A stretch of DNA of 57,209 nt from a bacterium BMS3Bbin08 (lineage in GTDB: Bacteria > Nitrospirota > Thermodesulfovibrionia > UBA6902 > BMS3Bbin08). Each line of letters starts with the position of its first letter. Position 1 is the stretch's first letter. Shown in pieces: positions 6,152 to 14,901 of the stretch. The translations under genes and the position numbers were made by a program. The stretch is from the NCBI GenBank assembly GCA_002897775.1, contig BDTR01000057.1, forward strand, positions 1-57,209, in the 5' to 3' direction. The notes beneath the pieces are model-generated. The model saw nothing but the letters and a program-made list of their open reading frames with translations. It was not told the origin of the DNA and did not search any database.

Positions 6152-8154
6152 TATCTGTCCTCCGCGTCTTTCAGCTTTAAAATAATATCTTTTTCAATGA
6201 TATTAATTTCATCCTCTTTCCTTCTTCCGGGCAGAACCGCCCAGATGGTGCCAAAAACAACCACTCCCGTACCTATCCATATCCATGAAAGCAGGGGGTT
6301 TATCACAACAGTTAATGTAATGGAGCCGTCTCTGTTCCAGCCGCCAAGAATCAAATAAAGGTCCTCAAATATATTACTGAGTATAGCAACCTCTGTGGAC
6401 GGCTCCTGTGTCTTATAAAACCTCTTCTCAGGCCTCAGCACGCCTCTGAACTTTCCAGAGTCATAGACATCTATTAAAGCCCCCACGCCTTCGTAGTTCC
6501 ACTTTTCAAAATTTGTCAGCTCTGTATATTTTAAACGGTAATTTTTTATTGTAACCTCCTGCCCTTCCTTTAAAATAAAGTCTTCTTTGTATTGATAATA
6601 GCCGTAGCTTACAAGTCCCAAAATCATACAAACCATACCGATATGAACTGTAAATCCTCCGTATTTCCGCTTGTTCCTTATGATAAGGCTCCAGAATGAT
6701 GCGGCCCATCCTTTCCCCCTGTACTTCACTCCGGCCCTTGTGCCGAGATAAAACTCCCTTAACAAGGAAGTTATGGCAAAGACTGAAAAGGAATAGAAAA
6801 AGAGAGGCATAAAGTCATTGACACCTGAAATGTATAGAATAGGAAGTGATGCCAGCATCAATGAAAAGGGAATTAAAAGGTTTTTAAATATCCCCTTTGA
6901 AGAGGTTTTACGCCACCCGAGAAGCGGGGATATTGCCATCAGGACAAGAAGCAGAAGGAATAAAGGTGAGTTGATTGTATTAAAAAACGGCGGTCCAACC
7001 GAGATCTTTACACCTTTAACAGCCTCTGAGATCAGCGGGAATACTGTGCCCCAGAAAGTTGCAAAACATATTCCGACAAAGATAATGTTATTGTACAAAA
7101 AAGAGCTTTCCCTGGAGAGAAACGCCTCAATCCTCGGGTTATTTTCCTTTAATTTATCGTATCTCGTCCAGATAAGATAGATACCCACAGCCAGAATCAG
7201 GATTAAGAACCCTAAAAAGACAAACCCCACGGGTGATTGTCCGAAGGCATGAACAGAGGAGATAATACCGCTCCTTGTGATAAATGTCCCGAAAATGCTT
7301 AAAGAGAAGGTAAGCAGAATCAACGAAAGATTCCATATCTTGAGCATTCCCCTCCTTTCCTGAATCACTACAGAATGAAGAAATGCCGTTGCAGTAAGCC
7401 AGGGCATAAAAGAGGAGTTTTCAACAGGGTCCCATCCCCAGACACCTCCCCATCCCAGTTCTTTGTAAGCCCACCAGCCCCCGAAGACTATCCCGAGTGT
7501 CAGGAATACCCAAGAAAACAGTATCCATGCCCTTGTCTTTTTTATCCACCAGTCGCCAAGATCTTCCATTACAAGCGCAGCCATGGCAAAAGCAAAGGGT
7601 ACGGTAAAGCCGACAAATCCAAGATAAAGTGTAGGTGGATGAAAAACCATTCCGGGGTTTTGCAGCAAAGGGTTAAGACCATTACCGTCAGCAGGGAACC
7701 TTGCCAGCATTTCAAAAGGCGGCGTCATAAAATTAATAAGAATAAGGAAAAAAACAAGCGTCCCGTTTAAAAACAGAAGCACATATGGAAGAAACAGAGA
7801 ATTGACCTTGTTTTCATCGCGCTTAATAGTTATAAACGTAAACAGGGAAAGAAGCCATCCCCAGAAAAGCAGGGAACCTTTTTGTCCGGCCCACAGCCCG
7901 GTTATTTTATAAAAGAGCGGGAGGCTCCTCTCGGAATAGGATGCTACGTATGCGATCCTGAAATCATCCGTGATAAAGGAGTATACAAGGATGGCAGTTG
8001 CAACCGTTAAAAAGAAAAAGATTGCTTTAGAACCTCTATACGAGATATCGATAAACCTTCCATCCCTCTTTCTGATAGCGATTGTCAGCCCTGTTAAAAC
8101 AAGAAGTGAAAGAACAAAAGAAAAGAGCAGTGAATATCTTCCAAAATCTATCAT
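6151..8154 (-). CDS. ccmF: Cytochrome c haem lyase subunit CcmF
   Basis: A 667-residue protein with many membrane helices. It bears the family's Trp-rich haem-binding signature at about 227-246 (WWAYKELGWGG, then VWGWDPVEN) and conserved periplasmic histidines, for example FHPP at 171-174 and His260. A soluble periplasmic domain lies in the C-terminal third before the last helix. CcmF receives haem from CcmE and attaches it to CXXCH motifs of apocytochromes together with CcmH. Full length. It overlaps ccmE by 4 bases and the ccmI-like gene by 1. NrfE-type paralogues look alike, but the complete ccm set argues for CcmF. Confidence 0.95.
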   Translation of the reverse strand: MIDFGRYSLLFSFVLSLLVLTGLTIAIRKRDGRFIDISYRGSKAIFFFLTVATAILVYSFITDDFRIAYVASYSERSLPLFYKITGLWAGQKGSLLFWGWLLSLFTFITIKRDENKVNSLFLPYVLLFLNGTLVFFLILINFMTPPFEMLARFPADGNGLNPLLQNPGMVFHPPTLYLGFVGFTVPFAFAMAALVMEDLGDWWIKKTRAWILFSWVFLTLGIVFGGWWAYKELGWGGVWGWDPVENSSFMPWLTATAFLHSVVIQERRGMLKIWNLSLILLTFSLSIFGTFITRSGIISSVHAFGQSPVGFVFLGFLILILAVGIYLIWTRYDKLKENNPRIEAFLSRESSFLYNNIIFVGICFATFWGTVFPLISEAVKGVKISVGPPFFNTINSPLFLLLLVLMAISPLLGWRKTSSKGIFKNLLIPFSLMLASLPILYISGVNDFMPLFFYSFSVFAITSLLREFYLGTRAGVKYRGKGWAASFWSLIIRNKRKYGGFTVHIGMVCMILGLVSYGYYQYKEDFILKEGQEVTIKNYRLKYTELTNFEKWNYEGVGALIDVYDSGKFRGVLRPEKRFYKTQEPSTEVAILSNIFEDLYLILGGWNRDGSITLTVVINPLLSWIWIGTGVVVFGTIWAVLPGRRKEDEINIIEKDIILKLKDAEDR

Positions 8155-8570
8155 CCTTCATCCTCTTTTTTTTCATATTTTGAAGGACATTTAACAAGGA
8201 GTTTTGTCGCTTCAAACAGGTTTTCCTGCCTGTTATACGAGCCTTCGGCCACAAGTGTAGCGCCTTCCTGCTCAAGGAGGTCTGGAGGTGCGCCTTTATA
8301 CACTACGTTAAGTTGACGGGAATCATTAATATCCTGATCTTTCAGGGAAAAATTGAGTTTCAGCTTAGCGGGGTTATAAGTTACAGTGCCGGGAATTATC
8401 TCCCCATTAACCCTGATTTTCATCTGCCCCAACTCATCAAGTCTGTCAAAGAACTCAGAGACCTCGAGATAATACATGCTTCCTTCCTTCATGCCGAGAA
8501 ATATCAGATAACTGAAAGAAACTGCTATTAAAAGCAGCGCAACGATAACAGTCTTTTGTCTGTTTTTCAT
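8151..8570 (-). CDS. ccmE: Haem chaperone CcmE, CXXXY type
   Basis: A 139-residue protein: an N-terminal membrane anchor (about 7-25), then the OB-fold domain (GEIIPGTVTYNP at 56-67; VVYKGAPPDLLEQEG at 89-103). In classical CcmE the haem is attached to a His in HDENY. Here that position reads KCPSKY with Cys128 and Tyr132, the CXXXY form described for Desulfovibrio and archaeal CcmE. This marks a variant (system I*) pathway. It overlaps ccmG and ccmF by 4 bases each. Confidence 0.93.
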   Translation of the reverse strand: MKNRQKTVIVALLLIAVSFSYLIFLGMKEGSMYYLEVSEFFDRLDELGQMKIRVNGEIIPGTVTYNPAKLKLNFSLKDQDINDSRQLNVVYKGAPPDLLEQEGATLVAEGSYNRQENLFEATKLLVKCPSKYEKKEDEG

Positions 8571-9163
8571 CTTCCTGTCTCCATATCCGGCTCTTCCATC
8601 AGCCCTCTTATTAATGCCTGCCTTTTAGGGTCTGTCCAGTCGCCCGGTCCTATTTCAACAAAAGCAACCTTGCCTTTTTTATCAATAATAAAAGATTCAG
8701 GCACGCCCGTAGTACCGTAAAGCAGTTGAACAGAGCCTGCTGTGTCGAGCAGGGCGGGGAATGTGTAACGATGTTTCTTCATGTACGGCGCTACCGCCTT
8801 ACCGCCTGCGGCGTCTATGCTGACCGCTAACACCTCAAAGTCATCTCCCCTGAATTTCTCATATAATCTCTGCAAAGTTGGCAGCTCCTCTCTACAGGAA
8901 GGGCACCAGGTTGCCCAGATATTTACAAATACAACCTTTTCCCCGTAAAAACCGGATAAAGAAATCTCATTCCCTTCAAGGTCAACGAAAGCAAAGTCCC
9001 TTGCCTGCTCTCCGATTGTTGGTCGTAGATTTCTCTTTCTCCCCTTTTCTACTCCACTCAATGCCCCTATAACAACCGCAACGATTAAAATAACAACCGG
9101 CAGCCAGAATAAAATCTTTAATAACCTCTTAACCCCGGTTTTCTGTTCAGAATTCTTATTCAT
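8567..9163 (-). CDS. Membrane-anchored thioredoxin-like protein, CcmG/ResA type
   Basis: A 198-residue protein with an N-terminal membrane helix (about 15-36) and a TlpA-type thioredoxin fold facing the periplasm. The active site WCPSC is at 86-90. The cis-Pro region reads TTGVPESFII. In the family this protein reduces the disulfide of apocytochrome CXXCH motifs so that haem can be attached, taking electrons from CcdA or DsbD. CcdA is encoded two genes upstream. It overlaps the ccmH end by 8 bases and the ccmE start by 4. I cannot separate CcmG from ResA by sequence. Confidence 0.88.
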   Translation of the reverse strand: MNKNSEQKTGVKRLLKILFWLPVVILIVAVVIGALSGVEKGRKRNLRPTIGEQARDFAFVDLEGNEISLSGFYGEKVVFVNIWATWCPSCREELPTLQRLYEKFRGDDFEVLAVSIDAAGGKAVAPYMKKHRYTFPALLDTAGSVQLLYGTTGVPESFIIDKKGKVAFVEIGPGDWTDPKRQALIRGLMEEPDMETGR

Positions 9164-9653
9164 TTTCTCTAAACTTCCGCACTTCGTCTTCTAAAAGCGT
9201 TTCTATCTCCGGATTAATATCGTTTAGCGGTGTATCTTTATTGCCGGATTTTTTGCGCCACAGAAAGAGGAATATACCCGCTAATACAAATACATCAAGA
9301 ATCAGAAAATAAGGAAACCACCACGCAATGAAATAAAACCCCTTTTTTGACGGCTGAGCCAGGATCTTCAGACCATAAACGTCTTCAAAATAGGAAAGGA
9401 TCTCCTCCGTGCTTTCGCCTTTTTTAATCCTGTCTTTTACAAGCTCCCTCATCTGGTCTGCCTGTGGTGAAGGACAGTTAGTCAGGGTATAAACATAATT
9501 ACATCCAGGGCTCATGATGAGGTCAGTAACTTTTTCAAGCTCCATTCTGGATACTTCTCTTCCATAGGATGCATTTGAGCCTGAAAACAGAAACAAAAAT
9601 ATCAGGAAAAATATCTTTCCGCTCATACCTTTTTGATCAACTTTATTCTTCAT
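9156..9653 (-). CDS. ccmH: CcmH-like protein with altered cysteine motif
   Basis: About 165 residues: a signal peptide, a small helical domain with QMRELVKDRIKKGESTEEI, which matches the CcmH/CycL/NrfF fold, and a C-terminal membrane helix (about 109-132). The usual LRCxxCQ is replaced by SPGCNYVYTLTNCPSPQ, with Cys51 and Cys60 separated by eight residues. In the family these cysteines exchange disulfides with apocytochrome. The start is uncertain: ATG at 9653 is used here; ATGs at 9680 and 9626 also open the frame, and none has a strong ribosome binding site. Confidence 0.8.
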   Translation of the reverse strand: MKNKVDQKGMSGKIFFLIFLFLFSGSNASYGREVSRMELEKVTDLIMSPGCNYVYTLTNCPSPQADQMRELVKDRIKKGESTEEILSYFEDVYGLKILAQPSKKGFYFIAWWFPYFLILDVFVLAGIFLFLWRKKSGNKDTPLNDINPEIETLLEDEVRKFRENE

Positions 9654-9716
9654 ATTGAGCTCTGTTCCATTGGTCAGCATTTCTGAAAAAAATATGAACT
9701 CAACTCCCCTTAAATT

Positions 9717-10445
9717 CTAAAGTATAGTAAAGCTGGGCAGCATCCCGACCAGTCTGGTTACCATATCAGTAAGCAGCAAAACGCCAAAAACTACAAGGAG
9801 CAATCCGCTTATTGCCATTATGACTCTCATATGCTGCTGGAGCTTTCTTGAGTGACTCAAAAAGGTATTTAATGCAAGGGATGAGAGCAGGAAAGGGATA
9901 CCAAGACCGAGGGAATAGACCGAAAGGAGTTTGGCTCCGTAAGTTACCGATCCTGCCGATCCTGCATACATGAGAATGGAACCGAGTATGGGGCCTATGC
10001 ACGGGGTCCATCCCGCTCCGAAAGTCACACCTACTGCAAAGGTGCCGATGTAGCCCGCGGGTTTGAATCGCAGGCGCACTTTTTTATCTCTCATAAGGAA
10101 ATCCAACTTTAAAAAGCCCGCCACAAAAAGGCCGAAGATTATGATCAACACGCCTCCTGTTATCCTTAAATAATCCTGATACCGGAAGAAAAGGCTGCCA
10201 ACCGCAGAGGACGACGCGCCAAGAAGCGTAAAGACAAAAGAAAACCCCAGTATGAAGACAAGAGAATTCGTTAAAGTCAGAAATCTCACCCTGACTCTGT
10301 CCGCATTTCCTGTAAGGTCTTCAAAGGAAACTCCTGTTATATATGAGACATACGAGGGCAATAAAGGCAGTACGCAGGGTGACAGAAAAGACAGGACTCC
10401 CGCGAAAAAAGCTAATGGATAGGAAACTTCGGCATTAAACGACAT
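9717..10445 (-). CDS. ccdA: Thiol-disulfide transporter CcdA
   Basis: A 242-residue protein with about six membrane helices. It carries the two membrane cysteines typical of CcdA: Cys24 in FLSPCVLPLLPSY and Cys149 in GWTPCIGPILG. CcdA moves electrons from cytoplasmic thioredoxin to periplasmic CcmG/ResA. The frame is open further upstream to 10541, but that part runs through the end of the P-type ATPase gene and has no CcdA-like sequence. I therefore take the ATG at 10445, 5 bases after the ATPase stop. Confidence 0.92.
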   Translation of the reverse strand: MSFNAEVSYPLAFFAGVLSFLSPCVLPLLPSYVSYITGVSFEDLTGNADRVRVRFLTLTNSLVFILGFSFVFTLLGASSSAVGSLFFRYQDYLRITGGVLIIIFGLFVAGFLKLDFLMRDKKVRLRFKPAGYIGTFAVGVTFGAGWTPCIGPILGSILMYAGSAGSVTYGAKLLSVYSLGLGIPFLLSSLALNTFLSHSRKLQQHMRVIMAISGLLLVVFGVLLLTDMVTRLVGMLPSFTIL

Positions 10446-10450
10446 AATTA

Positions 10451-12430
10451 TTAATTGACCTGCTTTACTTTCGTCAACCTCATGGCATTTAAAATAACAG
10501 CAAGACTTAATCCCATGTCCCCAATGGCAACGGCAACCCACAGATTAATCAGTCCCAGCAGAGCGAGGACTGTAAAACTCCCTTTGATGAGGATCGAAAG
10601 AGATACATTCTGCTTTACAACGCGCATTGTCTTTCTGCTGAGAAACATAAGGTAGTCGATCTTGCTTAAGTCGTCGTGCATAAGGGCTATGTCAGCGGTT
10701 TCTATTGCTACGTCGGAACCGATAGTGCCCATCGCTATTCCGACACTGGCTACAGCAAGAGCAGGGGCGTCGTTTACCCCGTCACCGACCATAGCCACCG
10801 AGCCGAATCTGCCCGTAAGTTCTTCAACGACCTTTACCTTGTCGTCGGGCAGCAACTGCGCGTGGTATGCATCAATGCCGATTTTTCCCGCCAATGACTC
10901 AGCCACCCTTTTATTATCTCCTGTGATCATTTCGGTTCTGATGCGTAATTTCTTAAGGTGAGAGACGATCAGTGGAGCTTTGTCTCTTACCATGTCGCCT
11001 AACGCGATAACACCGATTGCCCTGTTTTTGTCAGAGATAAAGATCGAGGTCTTTCCCTGCATCTCGAATTGAGACAGCTCTTTGGGAATCTCCATGGATA
11101 AATCATCAAAGAGGCTTCCCGCTCCGGCATAATATGTTCTACCGTTGATTTGAGCTTCCAGTCCTCTCCCTGTTATTGCCCTGAACCCGCTTATCTCTTT
11201 AAATTGAATGTTTTTTGAACGCGCCTTCTTAAGGACGGCCTTTGCGATAGGGTGTTCCGAACGCGACTCCAGAGATGCGGCTATGGACAGCACCTCTTCT
11301 GAGGAATGGCTGTTGAAACCGACAATATCAGTGACCTCCAGTTTGCCTTTGGTCAATGTGCCTGTTTTATCAAACGCAATGGCCTTGACCCTGTTCAGCT
11401 CTTCCAGGTAAGAGGCCCCCTTTATTAATATGCCGTGTCTTGCGGCGCTGGTTAACGCGGATACCATGGCAACCGGCGTTGATATGGCCAGGGCGCACGG
11501 ACATGAAACAACCAGAAGCACCAGCGCGCGGTAAAACCATACATCCCATGGATACCCCAGGACAAAGGTCGGTATAAGGAATGTGACGAATGCGAGGCCA
11601 ATAACCGCCGGCGTATAGTACCTGGCGAATTTATCTATAAATTTTTCAGTTTTTGATTTCTTTTTTTCCGCCTCTTCAACCATTTTAACGATTTTGGAAA
11701 GCACCGTATCCCCGGTTTTTTTAGTAACCTTTACCTCAAGATATCCTTCCTCATTCATTGTGCCCGCGTAAACTTTATCGCCTTCTGTTTTTTCCGCCGG
11801 GAGCGACTCACCGGTTATGGGAGATTCATTAATGGAGGACTGGCCGATTAACACTTCTCCGTCTAAGGGAATTTTCTCTCCGGGACGAATAACAATTATG
11901 TCTCCGACCTGAACTTCATGCACGTGAAGCTCAATTTCCTTATTATTCCTCTTTACTCTTGCAGTGTCAGGGGCTAATTTTAACAGTTGGCTGATAGACT
12001 GTTTCGCCCTGTCGGCAGCATAGTCCTCCAATGACTCAGCAATGAAAAAAAGAAAGATCACTGCCGCGCCTTCCTCGCCATGGCCGATGAAAAAAGAGCC
12101 GAAAGCCGCTATGCTTATAAGGCAGTTCATGTCCAGGCGGCGTTTGAGTATTGAAAGTCCAGCCTTCTTCAGGATGTCCCTTCCCGAAACGGCAATAACG
12201 GATAGAAAGATAATCTGCGCGAGAATATCCAGAGATGTGAAAAACTCAAGTGCCAGTCCTGAAGCCAGAAATCCGGCAGAAATAATGCCGGTGATTATTT
12301 TCTGCCGCTTCCAGAAAGGCATCTTTTCTTCAAAGAAGTCCACAGAACAGCAGGAACAGCTTTTCTCGTCACGACTGTTATCTTCCTGATGTTCTGTTTT
12401 TGTATTTTGCATAAGCCCTCTTCTGTTCAT
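10451..12430 (-). CDS. Zn/Cd/Pb-type P1B ATPase
   Basis: A 659-residue P-type ATPase. TGES (206-209) lies in the actuator domain, the metal-selective CPC (310-312) in a membrane helix and the phosphorylated DKTGT at 354-358; GDGVND follows in the hinge. There is no N-terminal heavy-metal-associated domain; instead a short Cys cluster SCSCC (residues 24-28) precedes the first helix and could bind the metal. CPC and the ArsR/SmtB-type regulator upstream favour zinc, cadmium or lead export. The gene starts 43 bases after the repressor and runs into ccdA 5 bases downstream. ATGs at 12430 and 12412 are both possible starts. Confidence 0.9.
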   Translation of the reverse strand: MNRRGLMQNTKTEHQEDNSRDEKSCSCCSVDFFEEKMPFWKRQKIITGIISAGFLASGLALEFFTSLDILAQIIFLSVIAVSGRDILKKAGLSILKRRLDMNCLISIAAFGSFFIGHGEEGAAVIFLFFIAESLEDYAADRAKQSISQLLKLAPDTARVKRNNKEIELHVHEVQVGDIIVIRPGEKIPLDGEVLIGQSSINESPITGESLPAEKTEGDKVYAGTMNEEGYLEVKVTKKTGDTVLSKIVKMVEEAEKKKSKTEKFIDKFARYYTPAVIGLAFVTFLIPTFVLGYPWDVWFYRALVLLVVSCPCALAISTPVAMVSALTSAARHGILIKGASYLEELNRVKAIAFDKTGTLTKGKLEVTDIVGFNSHSSEEVLSIAASLESRSEHPIAKAVLKKARSKNIQFKEISGFRAITGRGLEAQINGRTYYAGAGSLFDDLSMEIPKELSQFEMQGKTSIFISDKNRAIGVIALGDMVRDKAPLIVSHLKKLRIRTEMITGDNKRVAESLAGKIGIDAYHAQLLPDDKVKVVEELTGRFGSVAMVGDGVNDAPALAVASVGIAMGTIGSDVAIETADIALMHDDLSKIDYLMFLSRKTMRVVKQNVSLSILIKGSFTVLALLGLINLWVAVAIGDMGLSLAVILNAMRLTKVKQVN

Positions 12431-12472
12431 AGAACACTTAATAATTTATTAATATTAAGGTTTGTCTTTTGA

Positions 12473-12835
12473 CTATTCCCTTACGTGTTTTAACCCCTGA
12501 TCAAATAACCTGTTAATATGCCTGTCATCCAATGAGTAATAGACCCTTTTTGCCTCTTTTCTGAATTTAACCAGGCGCATGTTTCTTAAAATCCTTAACT
12601 GATGTGAAACAGCAGATATGCTTATACCCAGGATACTTGCAACGTTACATACACAGAGTTCTTCTTTTGACAGGGCATAAATTATTTTTATGCGGGTAGG
12701 ATCAGCTAATACACTAAATGTCTCTGACAGACCATTTACGTCCCTGTCAGAAAGCATTATTTTTTTAATTGCCTTGACTCTGGACTTATCTACAGACTTG
12801 ACTTCACATATGTCTTTTTGTTTCTTTATTCGCAT
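12473..12835 (-). CDS. ArsR/SmtB-family metal-responsive repressor
   Basis: A 120-residue winged-helix repressor. It has a SmtB-like dimer-interface zinc site in the last helix: Asp104, His106, His117 and Glu120. A second candidate site is formed by Cys61 and Cys63 in ELCVC plus the N-terminal Cys10, as in CadC. In the family, metal binding releases the operator and induces the exporter next door. I chose the ATG at 12835, preceded by AAGGGGGTG 5 bases away; the frame also opens at a TTG at 12862 within the presumed operator. It heads the run containing the P-type ATPase, ccdA and ccm genes. Confidence 0.92.
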   Translation of the reverse strand: MRIKKQKDICEVKSVDKSRVKAIKKIMLSDRDVNGLSETFSVLADPTRIKIIYALSKEELCVCNVASILGISISAVSHQLRILRNMRLVKFRKEAKRVYYSLDDRHINRLFDQGLKHVRE

Positions 12836-12849
12836 GGCAGCACCCCCTT

Positions 12850-12898
12850 GACATTTGTTCAATTGCTCAAATATAATACTTTAGTGCCTAATTGTCAA
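12850..12898 (-). promoter_or_regulatory. Promoter and probable ArsR operator upstream of the metal/ccm run
   Basis: On the minus strand a -35 TTGACA (12898-12893) and a -10 TATATT (12875-12870) are separated by exactly 17 bases. Overlapping the -10 and start region is TTGAGCAATTGAACAAATG (about 12870-12852), containing the TGAACA and TGTCA half-sites seen in SmtB/CadC operators. Repression by the adjacent ArsR protein is inferred. Confidence 0.65.
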
Positions 12899-13068
12899 GG
12901 GCCCAATTTTGATAAACATCCTACGATACGTCGTCCTGATAGGCGGAAACAAGCACAAACCAAACAGAACTTTATCTTGAATTTTTTGATTCTTAATGAT
13001 TTTTTTCACAATTTTAAAGTTAATGTTATTGCATAATTATTAAAATAAAGGAGAGGATGGAGGATGAA

Positions 13069-13707
13069 ATGAATTTTAAAAATATTTCTGTAATTCTGAT
13101 GTCGTTAGCATTGATATTAATATCTATGTCCTCACAGGCCGGGACAATCCCTGGTATTGCGGGTGTATATGATACGATACCGGGAGAAGAATTCAAATAT
13201 GACGGCAAGACAGTTGAGGTTGTAGAATTTATGAGTTTCTATTGCCACACCTGCTATAACTTTGAAAGCTCAATACCGGTTATTAGGGGGAACTTCCCGA
13301 ATAAAATCAAATGGAAAACCGTTCCTGTTTATTGGGGAGAGCACGGCTCACCCAAACCCGGAGAAGCTTATCTTCTGGCCGAGGAGACAGGAAAGGGCGA
13401 GGAGATGAAGAAAGCCCTTTTTGAAGCGCAGATGGTTCAAAAGAGAAACATAGGGGATATCGGAGTTTTAGAAAGTATCGGCAAGAAATTAGGGCTCGGC
13501 TCAGATTTTAGCAAAAACCTAAGGTCCGGAAAGAAAGCCGAAGATATCCAAAAGGGAATGGATATGGCAAAGGCATACGGGCTTAATGAAACGCCAACCC
13601 TAATCATTGCCGGTAATATCAAAACAGACTCTCACAAGCTTGAACATAATCTTGACGCCTTTAGACAGAACATTATAGCAATTCTTCGGGGCATATTAAA
13701 GAAATAA
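13069..13707 (+). CDS. DsbA-like thiol:disulfide oxidoreductase
   Basis: About 212 residues: a signal peptide (about 1-24, ending SSQAG), a thioredoxin fold with an inserted helical domain, active site CHTC (59-62) in MSFYCHTCYNF and the cis-Pro NETPTLII near the end. This is the DsbA architecture; the CHTC dipeptide differs from CPHC of E. coli DsbA. It would introduce disulfides in the periplasm, which the divergent ccdA/ccmG pathway reduces again in apocytochromes. The ATG at 13069 has GGAGG 5 bases upstream and opens directly into the signal peptide; an ATG at 13057 with its own AGGAG would add four residues. Confidence 0.85.
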   Translation: MNFKNISVILMSLALILISMSSQAGTIPGIAGVYDTIPGEEFKYDGKTVEVVEFMSFYCHTCYNFESSIPVIRGNFPNKIKWKTVPVYWGEHGSPKPGEAYLLAEETGKGEEMKKALFEAQMVQKRNIGDIGVLESIGKKLGLGSDFSKNLRSGKKAEDIQKGMDMAKAYGLNETPTLIIAGNIKTDSHKLEHNLDAFRQNIIAILRGILKK

Positions 13708-13747
13708 AAATCAGCTTTTGCTCAGGGGAAAGAAGTATGATCAGCGG

Positions 13748-14815
13748 TTACAGGTATTTTTTTGTCTCTGAAACCAGTTCATCGATCAGTTGCTTTACCG
13801 GGATAATCTCCTTGCACCTGTACGCGTTGGTTCCGGCAAACACAAAGCCATCATCAAGGTTGCCCTCTGCCGCGTTTGCCAGTGCCTTTGCGATACAGTA
13901 AGGAGCGGTTTTGGGGTCGCATGTCTTTAAACAGTGATAGTTGCAGGCAATAGGCTTGGTCTCACCGCTTAGAATGGCATTGACAAATTTACCTCTGATC
14001 ACTCGGCCTGGCATGCCGACAGGACTTTTTATAATTACAAGGTCTTCTTCGCGCGCGTTTATATACACTTTTTTGAAATCATCGTGAACATCGCATTCAT
14101 CCGTACAAACAAAGCGGGTTCCCATCTGCACGCCTGAAGCGCCCAATTTAAGAAAATGCGCGATATCCCTGCCGTCAAAAACGCCTCCGGCCGCAATTAC
14201 CGGGATCACCGGGTCAAATGACCTTGCAACTTCAAGTACCTCAAGGATCAGTTTATCAAGTGAAGGGGCTTTCCCTTCAACAACATCCTGAAAGTCATAA
14301 CCGATATGTCCGCCTGCCATGCTCCCTTCAACAATGACCGCGTCCGGCAGTCTGCTGAAATTCCTTTTCCATTTACTGCAGATGATCTTTAAGGCCCTTG
14401 CAGAAGAAACTATGGGGATCAGTTTTACGTCTTTCTTCTCTGCAAATTTCGGAAGCTCTAAAGGAAGCCCTGCCCCGGATATGATCAGGTCAATGCCTTC
14501 ATCCACGGCGGTTTTTACCAGCGATACATAGTTGGAAAGGGCCACCATTGCGTTCACCCCGATTATGCCCTTGCTCATACTCCTGGCTTTTCTTATCTCT
14601 GACCTTAAGGCCTCATTATTAACAGCTTCAAATTCTGAGCCGCGCGCTTCTTCAAACTTCCCAAGACCGACACTGGCGATCACTCCCACGCCGCCTTCAT
14701 TGGCAACTGCCGCGGCAAGCCTGGAGCGCGATACTCTTACACCCATGCCGCCCTGTATGATCGGAGGATCAACTGTCAGGTCGCCTATATGTAATGCGGG
14801 CAATTTCTTTTCCAT
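13748..14815 (-). CDS. Nitronate monooxygenase / FabK-like FMN enzyme
   Basis: A 355-residue TIM-barrel flavoprotein. The opening IIQGGMGVRVSR (19-30) and the middle segment VEGSMAGGHIGYDF match the nitronate monooxygenase (2-nitropropane dioxygenase) and FabK family. GGVFDGRDIAHFLKLGASGVQMGTRF is the FMN-phosphate binding end. The C-terminal part has several cysteines (CNYHCLKTCDPKTAPYC), found in one branch of the family. Substrate cannot be decided between alkyl nitronates and an enoyl-ACP reductase role. It is convergent with the DsbA-like gene 40 bases away and stands alone. Confidence 0.8.
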   Translation of the reverse strand: MEKKLPALHIGDLTVDPPIIQGGMGVRVSRSRLAAAVANEGGVGVIASVGLGKFEEARGSEFEAVNNEALRSEIRKARSMSKGIIGVNAMVALSNYVSLVKTAVDEGIDLIISGAGLPLELPKFAEKKDVKLIPIVSSARALKIICSKWKRNFSRLPDAVIVEGSMAGGHIGYDFQDVVEGKAPSLDKLILEVLEVARSFDPVIPVIAAGGVFDGRDIAHFLKLGASGVQMGTRFVCTDECDVHDDFKKVYINAREEDLVIIKSPVGMPGRVIRGKFVNAILSGETKPIACNYHCLKTCDPKTAPYCIAKALANAAEGNLDDGFVFAGTNAYRCKEIIPVKQLIDELVSETKKYL

Positions 14816-14901
14816 GTATAGCTTCCTTTTAGGGGTTTTGCCTCAAGGGACAAACTAATCTACCAGCCTGAATTATACTAAATACCAACGCTTCAGCACA
14901 A

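Noticed and set aside
10446..10541. N-terminal extension of CcdA
   Set aside because: The extra residues lie in the end of the P-type ATPase gene and do not look like CcdA; the ATG at 10445 starts before the first helix.
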